Source of the DNA: Gp1-AA133 sp964641665
GTDB taxonomy: Bacteria > Acidobacteriota > Terriglobia > Terriglobales > Acidobacteriaceae
Length of the DNA: 64,000 nt
Direction: 5' to 3'
Assembly: GCA_964641665.1 (NCBI GenBank)
Contig: CAZXKO010000078.1
Location: 88,303-152,302 of the forward strand
Shown: piece by piece, positions 56,383 to 64,000 of the stretch
Layout of the letters: every line of letters begins with the position of its first letter
How positions within the stretch are numbered: position 1 is the first letter of the stretch
Notes under the pieces: model-generated
Told to the model about the DNA's origin: nothing
Database searches by the model: none
The model's input: the letters and a program-made list of their open reading frames with translations, nothing else
Position numbers and translations under genes: made by a program

Positions 56383-57906
56383 ATGCCGATGCAAGCTCGT
56401 CGCCGGACCGTGACCTCAGCTTTTCTCTTGGTCCTACTGCTTGGGATTCTGCCAGTTACGAGGGCCCAGGCGCAGGGACCGAACTCTCAGGACCATGGGG
56501 CGTCGGGCCCAGGATCGCCCCAGAAGGCACCTGCGCCCGCCCGGGAAGCGGCTCCTGAGGTCCGTGTGGCAGAGACGCCGGGCACCCTGGTGCAGCTGAA
56601 CGCTGCGCTGGAGGGATTGGCAGCCAAGGCGTCCCAGGGTGTGGTGCAGATACTGGTTACTGGTTACGGTCCCCTTGAGGAGAGCGGGCGCAGCGATACG
56701 GCTCTGATCGCAAGGCAGAAGGCGATCGGGTCGGGCCTGATCGTCGACCCCAGCGGATATGTCATGACGAACGCGCACGTGATCGAGGGAGCGCAGCGGA
56801 TCCGGGTGGTTCTGCCGGTTCCGGCGGCCGAGGGCGCGGTGCTGGAACCGGAAGGCAAGCGGCGCACTCTCGACGCCAAGCTCGTGGGCGCACATCAGGA
56901 GTCGGATCTCGCCCTGCTGAAGGTGGAGGCAAAGGATCTGCCTACGCTGCCATTAGGCGCGACGCGCAGGGTGCAACAGGGGCAGTTGGTGTTCGCGATC
57001 GGCAGTCCGGAAGGACTGCAGAATACGGTCACCATGGGCGTGGTGAGTTCCGTGGCCCGGCAACCCGATCCGAACAAGGCGATGGTGTACCTCCAGACTG
57101 ACGCCCCGATCAACCCGGGTAACAGCGGAGGCCCGCTGGTGGATATGGAGGGCTACGTCGTGGGCATCAACACGTTCATTGTTTCCGGCAGTGGCGGGAG
57201 CGAAGGACTCGGATTTGCCATCCCCGCGCGCGTAGTGAAGTTCGTTTACGAGAGCCTGAAGAAGTACGGGCATGTCCATCGTTCTGAGATCGAGGCCGGC
57301 GCGCAAACCATCACGCCATCTCTGGCGGCGGGACTCGATCTGAAGCGGAGCTGGGGCGTGCTGATTTCGGACGTAACACCAGGAGGCCCGGCCGAAGCGG
57401 CGGGGCTTAAGGTGGGTGACATCGTGCTGGCTGCCGATGGCCGCTCGATCGATACGCTGCCGGCGTTTATGGGCGCGCTGTATTTGCATCCCACCGACCA
57501 GGTCCTGAAGCTGGACGTGCTGCGGGACACCGGGAAGAAGACATTGTTCATTCCCGTCCTGCAGGAGAAACACCAGATGGATCAGTTACTCGACTTGGCT
57601 GACACGCATAACAATCTTGTACCGCAGTTGGCGATTCTGGCGGCGAGCATCGATGACAAGGTGCGATCGATGGTCGGCGACCTGCGAATTCCGTCCGGTG
57701 TAGTCGTGCTGGGTCGCGCGGCGGATCTGTTTGGACCAAGCATCGGACTAACCACCGGAGACGTAATCCACGCCATCAACAATCGCCCCGTGGATACGGT
57801 GGAGAATCTGCGCAGCGCGCTCTCGCAATTGAAGTCAGGAGAGGCGGTAGCGCTGCAAATCGAACGGCAGGGACAGTTGCGGTTTGTGGCGTTTGAAATG
57901 GACTAA
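56383..57906 (+). CDS. HtrA/DegP-type serine protease with two PDZ domains
   Basis: 507 residues from ATG 56383 (AAGGAG 9 nt upstream; ATG 56377 is an alternative). Leader MPMQARRRTVTSAFLLVLLL and a Pro/Gln-rich linker (30-70). Trypsin-like domain with His132 (TNAHV), Asp175 (ESDLALL) and Ser248 (GNSGGP). Two PDZ-like domains follow (about 300-385 and 400-505: GGPAEAAGLKVGDIVLAADG; GPSIGLTTGDVIHAINN). Periplasmic protein quality control. The linker between the two PDZ domains (about 392-425) is helical and longer than usual. Confidence 0.92.
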   Translation: MPMQARRRTVTSAFLLVLLLGILPVTRAQAQGPNSQDHGASGPGSPQKAPAPAREAAPEVRVAETPGTLVQLNAALEGLAAKASQGVVQILVTGYGPLEESGRSDTALIARQKAIGSGLIVDPSGYVMTNAHVIEGAQRIRVVLPVPAAEGAVLEPEGKRRTLDAKLVGAHQESDLALLKVEAKDLPTLPLGATRRVQQGQLVFAIGSPEGLQNTVTMGVVSSVARQPDPNKAMVYLQTDAPINPGNSGGPLVDMEGYVVGINTFIVSGSGGSEGLGFAIPARVVKFVYESLKKYGHVHRSEIEAGAQTITPSLAAGLDLKRSWGVLISDVTPGGPAEAAGLKVGDIVLAADGRSIDTLPAFMGALYLHPTDQVLKLDVLRDTGKKTLFIPVLQEKHQMDQLLDLADTHNNLVPQLAILAASIDDKVRSMVGDLRIPSGVVVLGRAADLFGPSIGLTTGDVIHAINNRPVDTVENLRSALSQLKSGEAVALQIERQGQLRFVAFEMD

Positions 57907-57937
57907 GTCAGGATCGGATTATTTTGGCGGAGTTCGT

Positions 57938-58924
57938 TTACTGCCGCGGTGCGTAGTAGCCCTTGCGAGCGCGGACCTGGAGGTCCTTTTTCAGGGCGCT
58001 GATTTCGATCGTACGATAGCGGCCGTCGGCGTCGAAGTCGGCGGGGTGATACGACACCACATACTGACTGCGCAGCTCGTCTTCGATCGCGGTGAACGAG
58101 TGGGTAATGTCTTTCATCTTGAACGGATAGAAGGCCCGGCCGCCGGTCGCCTCCGCCAGCTTCTCCAGGTTCTTGTCGCCGCGCAGGATGAGACCGCTGT
58201 CGTCGGTGGAGATGGCGTAGATGATAACTTCGGCGCGCTGCGCCATTTCGACCGCCTGACCTTGCGTGACTTCGCTCTGGTTGTCGTCGCCGTCACTCAG
58301 GATAATGAGCGCCTTCCGCACCGGATGGTCCGACTGCTCTTTCAGAAGTTTGTCGCGGCAAGCGTGATAGATGGCGTCGTACAGGGCGGTTCCGCCACCG
58401 TCGTGCAGCGAGTGCACGCCTTGCGAAAGCCGCGGGACACTGTCAGTGAAATCCTGAGCCAGTTCCTGGTGGCCGTTGAAGCCCATGACGAATGCTTTGT
58501 CGAAACCGGGGCGGATCACGTGCTGCAGGAAGCTGGTGGCCGCATCCTGCTCGAAATCGAAGCGCGTACGCACCGATCCGCTTACGTCGAGCAGCAGGCC
58601 CATTTTGAGGGGCAGATCGGTTTCACGCCGGAAATTTACAATCGACTGGACCGGCTTATGGTCGTCGAGAAAGTTGAAATCGTTCTGGGTCAGATTCCGG
58701 ACGAACTTGCCATGCTTATCGGTGGCAATAAACAGGACGTTGACTTCATCCACCCGTTTCCGGATGGTAAGGACAGAGTCCTGGGGATCGTCCGATGGAG
58801 AAGAGGCGGGAAGGGCCGCCGAACTAGAAACGTATGCCGCAGACGGGGTCTGCGCCGGCGCCGCGGGTACGGCCAACGCCAGACCTAAAGCCAAGAAACA
58901 AAAGATGGATATCGTGTACTTCAT
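57938..58924 (-). CDS. VWA-domain secreted protein
   Basis: 328 residues from ATG 58924; the frame allows 58948. Signal peptide (to about 25). Residues 55-100 are a small N-terminal domain with VNVLFIATDKHGKFV and LTQNDFNFLDD, then a von Willebrand A domain: MIDAS DVSGS at 113-117, later Thr in GGGTALYDAI and Asp in ILSDGDDNQSE. This arrangement is a common acidobacterial family. Adhesion or protein-complex role in the periplasm or outer surface is likely. Convergent with the HtrA gene. Confidence 0.86.
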   Translation of the reverse strand: MKYTISIFCFLALGLALAVPAAPAQTPSAAYVSSSAALPASSPSDDPQDSVLTIRKRVDEVNVLFIATDKHGKFVRNLTQNDFNFLDDHKPVQSIVNFRRETDLPLKMGLLLDVSGSVRTRFDFEQDAATSFLQHVIRPGFDKAFVMGFNGHQELAQDFTDSVPRLSQGVHSLHDGGGTALYDAIYHACRDKLLKEQSDHPVRKALIILSDGDDNQSEVTQGQAVEMAQRAEVIIYAISTDDSGLILRGDKNLEKLAEATGGRAFYPFKMKDITHSFTAIEDELRSQYVVSYHPADFDADGRYRTIEISALKKDLQVRARKGYYAPRQ

Positions 58925-59224
58925 TCCCACCGCTTCCAAAATTTTCACTGCCAGTCATGGCCTAAGGCCATCCCCAGTGATTAGATGCACGTTTCAGGCC
59001 GAAAGCCGCGACACGAGCCGCAATGGCAGACTCGACTCTAGGAGAGACTATCGCAAGTTCCAAGTTACTAAAGGAGCACCCGTTTGGTCATGGCCCAGAA
59101 GGGCCATGAAATCCACCGCCTAGAATGGCGTAACCCCTGTAAAACTGGGGCGAAATGTGTCTCAGTGACACAGGTTAGGGGAAAACACGCGATGGTTTGG
59201 CGAGAAAGACATTGAGGGCGTTTT
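58925..59224. other. intergenic with two hairpins, upstream of tag
   Basis: 300 bp. 59088-59109 is a perfect 9-bp hairpin TCATGGCCC/GGGCCATGA with AGAA loop. 58957-58970 is a shorter ATGGCC/AGGCCAT hairpin. Near 59157, TGTGTC/GACACA forms a third stem. The region must hold promoters for the divergent VWA and tag genes. No gene recognised. Confidence 0.5.
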
Positions 59225-59842
59225 ATGGCGGTTGGGAAAGTGGCGCCTAAGGCTGCAGCGGTACCCGTACGCTGCAGTTGGGCACGAAATGAACTGGCGA
59301 TTCGTTACCACGATGAGGAATGGGGACTGCCGGTTCACAATGATCGTCGGCTCTTCGAATTTCTCATCCTCGAGGGCGCGCAAGCGGGTTTGAGTTGGGA
59401 CACGATTTTGAAAAAAAGAGACAACTACCGGGCTGCCTTCGACAACTTCGATCCTGCAATTGTCGCCCGCTATGACCGGCGCAAAATCGGCAGTCTGCTC
59501 AAAGACGCCGGAATTGTTCGGAACCGGCTGAAAATCGAATCCACCGTGCGGAATGCCCAGGCATTCCTGAAGGTCCAGGACGAAGCGGGGAGTTTCGATC
59601 AATATGTCTGGCAGTTCGTGGATGGGAAGCCCCGCGTAAACGCCTGGAAGTCTGGACGGCGGTTGCCGGCGCGCACCGGGCAGTCGGACGCTCTGAGCAA
59701 GGATCTGCGACGCCGAGGCTTTAATTTTGTGGGTTCCACCATCTGCTACGCATTCATGCAGGCGGTCGGCATGGTCAACGATCACATGGTGGATTGCTTT
59801 CGTTATCGCGCTATCATGAAGGCATCCGGGAGGCCGTCATGA
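59225..59842 (+). CDS. tag: DNA-3-methyladenine glycosylase I
   Basis: 205 residues. Removes 3-methyladenine from alkylated DNA. Zinc ligands are Cys17 (RCSWA), His29 (RYHDEEWG), His187 and Cys191 (NDHMVDC). Catalytic Glu50 and Trp58 lie in ILEGAQAGLSW. The N-terminal 15 residues are an extra Ala/Lys-rich leader. Its stop overlaps the next start (ATGA at 59839-59842), so the rhodanese gene is translationally coupled. Confidence 0.95.
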   Translation: MAVGKVAPKAAAVPVRCSWARNELAIRYHDEEWGLPVHNDRRLFEFLILEGAQAGLSWDTILKKRDNYRAAFDNFDPAIVARYDRRKIGSLLKDAGIVRNRLKIESTVRNAQAFLKVQDEAGSFDQYVWQFVDGKPRVNAWKSGRRLPARTGQSDALSKDLRRRGFNFVGSTICYAFMQAVGMVNDHMVDCFRYRAIMKASGRPS

Positions 59843-61245
59843 CGCTAGCCGACACCGCCAGCGCGACCATGCACTTCGAGCAGTTCTACCTGGGATGTCT
59901 GGCGCACGCCTCTTACCTGCTGGGGTCTGACGGCGAAGCCGTGGTGGTTGATCCGCAGCGGGATGTTGAAATCTATCTGCAGGCGGCGCAGGAGCACGGG
60001 CTCAACATCCGCCACATTTTTGAGACCCACCTGCATGCGGATTTCGTATCGGGCCACAAGGAACTGGCGGCGCGCACGGGCGCGACCATCTACATTGGAG
60101 CACAGGCGGGAGCAACTTTTCCCCATGTCGCTTTAACCGACGGCTTTGAGTTGGGTTTTGGCCGGGCAAGAATCAAAGTGCTGGAGACGCCCGGGCATAC
60201 GCCAGAGAGCATTTGCCTGCTGGTTACGGACGAACAGAAATCGCAGCAGCCGTGCGCAATTCTGACGGGAGACACCCTCTTTATTGGGGATGTCGGGCGG
60301 CCCGATCTTTCAACCACCCACACTCCGGCACAGCTGGCTGGGCTCTTGTACGACAGCCTGCACAACAAATTGCTCAAACTGGCGGACGACGTTGCGGTGT
60401 ATCCGGCTCATGGCGCGGGGTCTTTATGCGGACGGCAGATGCGGGCGGAGCGTTCCTCGACGATCGGGACCGAGCGGCTGACAAACTATGCCCTGCAGAT
60501 CCCTAACCGCGAGGACTTTGTGAAGCAACTGACGGAAAATCTACCATCGCGTCCCGGCTATTTTCTGAAAGACGCGGAGATCAACCGGGGAGGAGCCGCG
60601 CCCCTGGCGGACCTGCCGCCTTTGCCTCGACTGTCGGCGGAAGAAGTCAGGGCTTTGATGGACCAGGGCGCGCCGGTGCTGGATGTCCGCCCCGGGGATC
60701 AGTTCGCCGCGGGATCGATTCCAGGATCCATTAACATCGCGCTTTCAGGGCAGTTCGCGACCTGGGCGGGGACCATCCTAGGGCTCACGGCTCGACCCAT
60801 CCTGGTTGCCGACGGTGAGGAGCAGTTGCACGAGGCTCGGGTGCGTCTGGCGCGGGTCGGCATCGACGCCGAGCGTGGCTACCTTGGCGGAGGTCTCGAA
60901 ACCTGGGTTCACGCAGGCTTCGAGTTGGCCACCATCCCGCAGATCTCAGCGAGGGAATTGCGCCAACGTCTGACGGAGGACCATACGCAGGTTCTGGATG
61001 TGCGACGCGAGCCAGAGTGGAAGGTGGGGCATATCGCGGGCGCACACCTGTTTTCGCTGGATCGGTTCAGCGCCCAAATCCCTACGCCCGACAAGACGCT
61101 TCCGCTGGTCGTCCACTGCAAGAGCGGCTATCGCAGCATGATTGCCTGCAGCCTGCTGAGGAAGGCGGGCTACGACGCGGTCACGAACTTAATCGGTGGG
61201 TTCGACGCCTGGGAGCTCGCGCATCTTCCGATTTCGAGGGAGTAG
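59839..61245 (+). CDS. MBL persulfide-dioxygenase-like protein with two rhodanese domains
   Basis: 468 residues from ATG 59839. MBL domain (to about 255) has ETHLHADFVSGHKELA (His64, His66, Asp68, His73), LTGDTLFIGDVGRPDL and VYPAHGAGSLCGRQM, the pattern of ETHE1/CstB-type dioxygenases. Rhodanese 1 (about 280-370) has no Cys at its active site (ARPILVADGEEQ); rhodanese 2 (about 380-468) carries Cys427 in VVHCKSGYRSM. Such fusions clear reactive sulfur: the MBL part oxidises persulfide and the rhodanese moves sulfane sulfur. Coupled to tag, which suggests a stress-response transcript. Confidence 0.87.
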   Translation: MTLADTASATMHFEQFYLGCLAHASYLLGSDGEAVVVDPQRDVEIYLQAAQEHGLNIRHIFETHLHADFVSGHKELAARTGATIYIGAQAGATFPHVALTDGFELGFGRARIKVLETPGHTPESICLLVTDEQKSQQPCAILTGDTLFIGDVGRPDLSTTHTPAQLAGLLYDSLHNKLLKLADDVAVYPAHGAGSLCGRQMRAERSSTIGTERLTNYALQIPNREDFVKQLTENLPSRPGYFLKDAEINRGGAAPLADLPPLPRLSAEEVRALMDQGAPVLDVRPGDQFAAGSIPGSINIALSGQFATWAGTILGLTARPILVADGEEQLHEARVRLARVGIDAERGYLGGGLETWVHAGFELATIPQISARELRQRLTEDHTQVLDVRREPEWKVGHIAGAHLFSLDRFSAQIPTPDKTLPLVVHCKSGYRSMIACSLLRKAGYDAVTNLIGGFDAWELAHLPISRE

Positions 61246-61451
61246 TGAGATCCTCGGACCCACCGACCTTACCCCCTTTGGTGTGCAAGAATTTTGACGA
61301 GAAGTGTTTAATTATCGATACTTCCTTGCAACTCCACGCCGCCTCACGATCCTTAACATCAATCAACCCTTCTGTTTAAGTACCACGTCCGAATGGAAGT
61401 AAGCTTGCTCTTATTTTTTACAATTAGTTTACATGATACCCTTACCGGACA

Positions 61452-61936
61452 GTGAGTCCCTCGGGTGTCCCGGTTCGTGTAGCCCTCGGTGAACCATCCA
61501 GAAAGCAGATGACGGACCTGGAAAAAACAATCGCTCGGAGTGCGAGCGGGGATGCGACAGCGCAGCCCCTTGCCGCCTACAGAGCTCAGCCCTTCAAGCA
61601 GGTACAGCAGGCTCTGCTGAACCTGGCCATGAACGCGGTCGAAGCTTCGGCGGAGGGTGGGACGGTGGTTCTCCGGGACACGACTGCCCATCGTTCCGTA
61701 AGGGTTGATCTTGACTACGGGAATGGCACGATTTCCGAGAGCGCCGTTCCTCGGATCTTTGATCTGTTCTTCACCAGTCGGGTACCGGGCTGGGCCTGGC
61801 GCTTGCTCACAACATTGTCCGCGCTCACTACGGCTTGCTTCAACTCACGGACAACACCGCCGCACGTGTTCGATTCACGCTGACCTTGCCCGGAGTGGCG
61901 ACCGGGCGGTCACTACGAAAGCGTAAACGTACTATG
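61452..61936 (+). pseudogene. sensor histidine kinase remnant, frameshifted ATPase domain
   Basis: From GTG 61452 the frame has QVQQALLNLAMNAVEAS (N box) and DYGNG (G1, DxGxG), then RIFDLFFTSR. The canonical G2 box GTGLGLALAHNIVRAHYG comes next but in another frame (61781 onward), so one base is missing or two are inserted near 61775-61780. The second frame continues without a stop into the regulator that begins at 61934. No dimerisation/His-acceptor domain is present upstream, so the gene is also 5'-truncated. It is the likely former partner of the adjacent NtrC-type regulator. Confidence 0.78.
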
Positions 61937-63349
61937 GGCAGGATTCTGATCGTTGACGACGAACCGCACATGCACAAGATCCTGGCGTCCAACCTGGAGC
62001 AGGACAAGCATGTGGTATCTCACGCTGCCGGAGTGGAAGAGGCGCGGCAGGCGTTGAGCAGCAACCAGTACGAAGCCATTCTCACCGACCAGAAGATGCC
62101 CGACGGCGGAGGCCTCGACGTTCTTGCAGCGGTGCGCGAGGCCGATCCGAACGTGGCGGTTGTGTTTCTGACTGCAGTAGCGACGCTGGAGTTAGCGGTC
62201 GAAAGCATGCGTAAAGGCGCGTTCGACTTTCTCGCGAAGCCCTTTACTCCGGAAGTTGTCCGCGCCGCCATTCAACGGGCCTGCGAGTACACGACGCTGC
62301 GGCGGGAGAACAGCCTGCTGAAAGCAGCCGTGGGGCGACTGGAAGGTTCGTCGCATATTTCCGGCGATACTGCGTTAATGCGCGAGGTGCGCGAGAAAAT
62401 CGCCCGGGTCGCGCCCACCACCGCCACCGTCTTGATTGCGGGAGAAACGGGGACGGGCAAGGAACTGGTGGCACGCGCCATCCACCGGCAGAGCCCCAGG
62501 GCGAGCAAGCCGTTTCTGGCAGCCAACTGCGCCGCCTTCACCGAGACTTTGCTGGAAAGCGAATTGTTCGGCCACGAGCGGGGAGCGTTCACCGGCGCTG
62601 ACCGCAACCGGCTGGGATTGTTTGAAGCGGCGCACGAAGGGACGCTCTTCCTCGACGAAGTCGCTGAAATGTCGCCCGCTGTCCAGACAAAGCTGTTGCG
62701 GGTCCTCACCGACGGCCAGGTTGTGCGGATCGGTTCGGTGAAGCCTCGCACGGTGGATGTGCGGGTTCTCGCAGCGACTCATCGTGATCTGCAGCAGCGT
62801 GTCAAGGAGGGCCTGTTCCGCGAGGATCTCTATGACTGCCTGGCGGTGGTTCCAGTTGCGATTCCTGCCCTGCGCGATCGCACGGCCGACATCGCCGCCC
62901 TCTGTGATCTTTTCCTCGGACAGATTGCTCGCGAGTTGAAACTGCCGAAGCGGCGTCTGAGCATGCAGGCGCTGGTCCGCCTGCAGTCTTATGAATTCCC
63001 CGGGAATATCCGCGAGTTGCGGAATTTGATCGAGCGCGCGGTCATTCTCTCCGCGGGAGAGGAGATTGGTGCGGAACACTTCCCCCTCGGTGCAGCCGCG
63101 GGAACGCTGGCGCAACCACACGGCAACGGGAGCGCTGGTCACGCGAACCTAGCCTGGATCGAGGCGTTGCCGCCAAGTTTTGATCTCCGGAATCTTCTCT
63201 CGACCGTGGAAAAGATTCTGATCGAGCGTACCCTGCAATCGACCCGCGGCGCCCAGGCGGAGGCGGCGCGCCGTCTCGGTCTTTCACGCAGCGATCTTTC
63301 TTACAAGCTGCTGAAGTACGAATTGCGCAAGGAGTCGGCGGCTTCTTGA
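61934..63349 (+). CDS. sigma-54-dependent response regulator (NtrC family)
   Basis: 471 residues. Receiver with Asp52 (ILTDQKMPDG), AAA+ domain with Walker A GETGTGKE (170-177) and GAFTGA at 217-222 for sigma-54 contact, Walker B FLDEV, and a C-terminal Fis-type helix-turn-helix (AEAARRLGLSRSDLSYKLLK). Activates sigma-54 promoters when phosphorylated. Its kinase partner is the frameshifted remnant directly upstream, so it may now respond to another kinase or be inactive. Start ATG 61934 follows an open frame from the kinase tail. Confidence 0.93.
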   Translation: MGRILIVDDEPHMHKILASNLEQDKHVVSHAAGVEEARQALSSNQYEAILTDQKMPDGGGLDVLAAVREADPNVAVVFLTAVATLELAVESMRKGAFDFLAKPFTPEVVRAAIQRACEYTTLRRENSLLKAAVGRLEGSSHISGDTALMREVREKIARVAPTTATVLIAGETGTGKELVARAIHRQSPRASKPFLAANCAAFTETLLESELFGHERGAFTGADRNRLGLFEAAHEGTLFLDEVAEMSPAVQTKLLRVLTDGQVVRIGSVKPRTVDVRVLAATHRDLQQRVKEGLFREDLYDCLAVVPVAIPALRDRTADIAALCDLFLGQIARELKLPKRRLSMQALVRLQSYEFPGNIRELRNLIERAVILSAGEEIGAEHFPLGAAAGTLAQPHGNGSAGHANLAWIEALPPSFDLRNLLSTVEKILIERTLQSTRGAQAEAARRLGLSRSDLSYKLLKYELRKESAAS

Positions 63350-63411
63350 GAGCAGGCTTGCTTTAATGGGAAGGCTTGGTCTGGCTTTCGCATGCCCGAC
63401 GACGATCGCCA

Positions 63412-63705
63412 TTACCGGAAGCCAGGTGTTACCCGAACCCGAATCGTATGCGGAATCTGCCCTAGTTCCTGAATCAACGCTTCATCACGGGCTTGATTGA
63501 TCTCGTAGATCGCATACCCAAGATCGCCGCGGGTGTCGAGGACCTGGCGTTCGATATTGATGCCGCGCTTGGCCAGCACCTCGTTCACCGCCAGCAGCAT
63601 GCCCGGAACATTCTGATGGATATGGGTGAGCCGGTGCGATTCCGGGAAATGTTCAAGCTGGCAGTGCGGCAAGTTGACGCTCAACGCCGAATTGCCGGTT
63701 TGCAC
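63412..63705 (-). pseudogene. serA: 3' remnant of D-3-phosphoglycerate dehydrogenase (ACT domain)
   Basis: 97 residues: TGNSALSVNLPHCQLEHFPE, RLTHIHQNVPGMLLAVNEVL and GINIERQVLDTRGDLGY. This is the C-terminal serine-binding ACT domain of SerA. The catalytic and NAD domains are missing: coding similarity ends near 63705-63720, where AbiEi-type sequence on the opposite strand begins. Either the 5' part was deleted or an element replaced it. A short stand-alone ACT protein is less likely given the SerA linker at its start (RYVQTGNSALS). Confidence 0.72.
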
Positions 63706-64000
63706 GTATCGAGCGGCGCGAAGCCGCGAAGCTTTGTCACGCTGGAGAGAGCAGGGCTGGCTCCGGAGGATCGGACCTGGGCTTTATGTTCCTGTGCCCC
63801 TGGATTTGGCCGGCAGCGAACAGGTCATCGCAGATCCGTGGGTGCTTGTTCCTACACTACTTTGGTCAATGCTATATCGGCGGCTGGAGTGCCGCTCATC
63901 ATTGGGAACTCACCGAGCAGCTCTTCAATGAGACCCTCGTCTTTACAACGCGCCGTGTCACCCTAAAGCATGTGACCGCGCAGGGCGCCGCATTCCTGTT
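63706..64000 (+). pseudogene. AbiEi-type antitoxin / regulator fragment, frameshifted
   Basis: ALSRWREQGWLRRIGPGLYV and EQVIADPWVLVPTL match the N-terminal winged-helix and start of the AbiEi antitoxin family. The continuation CYIGGWSAAHHWELTEQLFN and ETLVFTTRRV is in another frame, beginning about 63870; one extra base near CTACTTTGG (63858-63866) accounts for it. The fragment lacks a clear start codon and is cut by the window end. AbiE systems are type IV toxin-antitoxin or phage-defence modules; the AbiEii toxin gene would lie to the right, outside the window. Confidence 0.7.

Overview
The window looks like a chromosomal segment of a GC-rich Gram-negative bacterium, most probably an acidobacterium (Acidobacteriota, class Terriglobia or a close relative). 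This is inference from content: three giant Oar-like TonB-dependent receptors with an N-terminal carboxypeptidase-regulatory domain, an S10 serine carboxypeptidase, a VWA-domain secreted protein of the acidobacterial type, a GH18-deacetylase-GT2 fusion, lipoproteins and outer-membrane barrels, and many GTG/TTG starts. No rRNA, tRNA, CRISPR array, insertion sequence or prophage was recognised.

Layout. 1-1220: a 5'-truncated, multiply frameshifted 6-phosphofructokinase and a broken small ORF. 1.6-7.0 kb: SH3 lipoprotein, PilZ protein, S10 peptidase, DegT aminotransferase, DUF309. 7.3-14.9 kb: two Oar-like receptors, each followed by a strong intrinsic terminator. 15-18 kb: PuuD-like membrane protein, then hfq-hflX. 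18.4-25.2 kb: ATP synthase operon b', b, delta, alpha, gamma, beta, epsilon; the a and c subunit genes are absent. 25-34 kb: mixed housekeeping and envelope genes (3-hydroxyacyl-CoA dehydrogenase, WalJ-like MBL hydrolase, a Met/His-rich outer-membrane barrel with a Cys/His-rich partner, map, a BNR-repeat protein). 34-40 kb: pyrD with an alkaline-phosphatase-superfamily enzyme, divergent from serS and a LolA-like lipoprotein. 40-45 kb: a third Oar-like receptor and a GT-C glycosyltransferase. 45-52 kb: the tri-domain polysaccharide enzyme, tryptophanase and delta-1-pyrroline-5-carboxylate dehydrogenase. 52-64 kb: secreted proteins, a methyltransferase broken by an exact 8-bp tandem duplication, a LuxR-type pseudo-receiver regulator beside a PilZ protein, an HtrA protease, a VWA protein, tag overlapping a persulfide-dioxygenase/rhodanese gene, a frameshifted kinase remnant before an NtrC-type regulator, and a serA 3' remnant abutting a frameshifted AbiEi-type antitoxin.

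The most striking non-coding signal is a family of degenerate 7-bp-period arrays. They sit as facing (inverted) arms in the four gaps between atpH, atpA, atpG, atpD and atpC and around several other genes in the first 25.5 kb. Arms of one orientation begin in or next to the upstream stop codon, and arms of the other orientation run up to the next start codon. At atpG-atpD the two arms are 35 nt each and match heptad by heptad at 29 of 35 positions. Two further interspersed repeat families occur in intergenic DNA: CTTCGCTC..CTCAGGATGACA-like and CGCAGAG..CGCGGAG-like.

Functional links. The F1 genes plus b subunits make most of the ATP synthase. Hfq/HflX serve RNA and ribosome quality control. 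Three receptors, the glycosyltransferase and the tri-domain enzyme point to polymer uptake and exopolysaccharide work at the envelope. Two PilZ proteins imply cyclic-di-GMP signalling. Several disruptions near both window ends could be true gene decay or assembly errors; reads over those sites would settle it.
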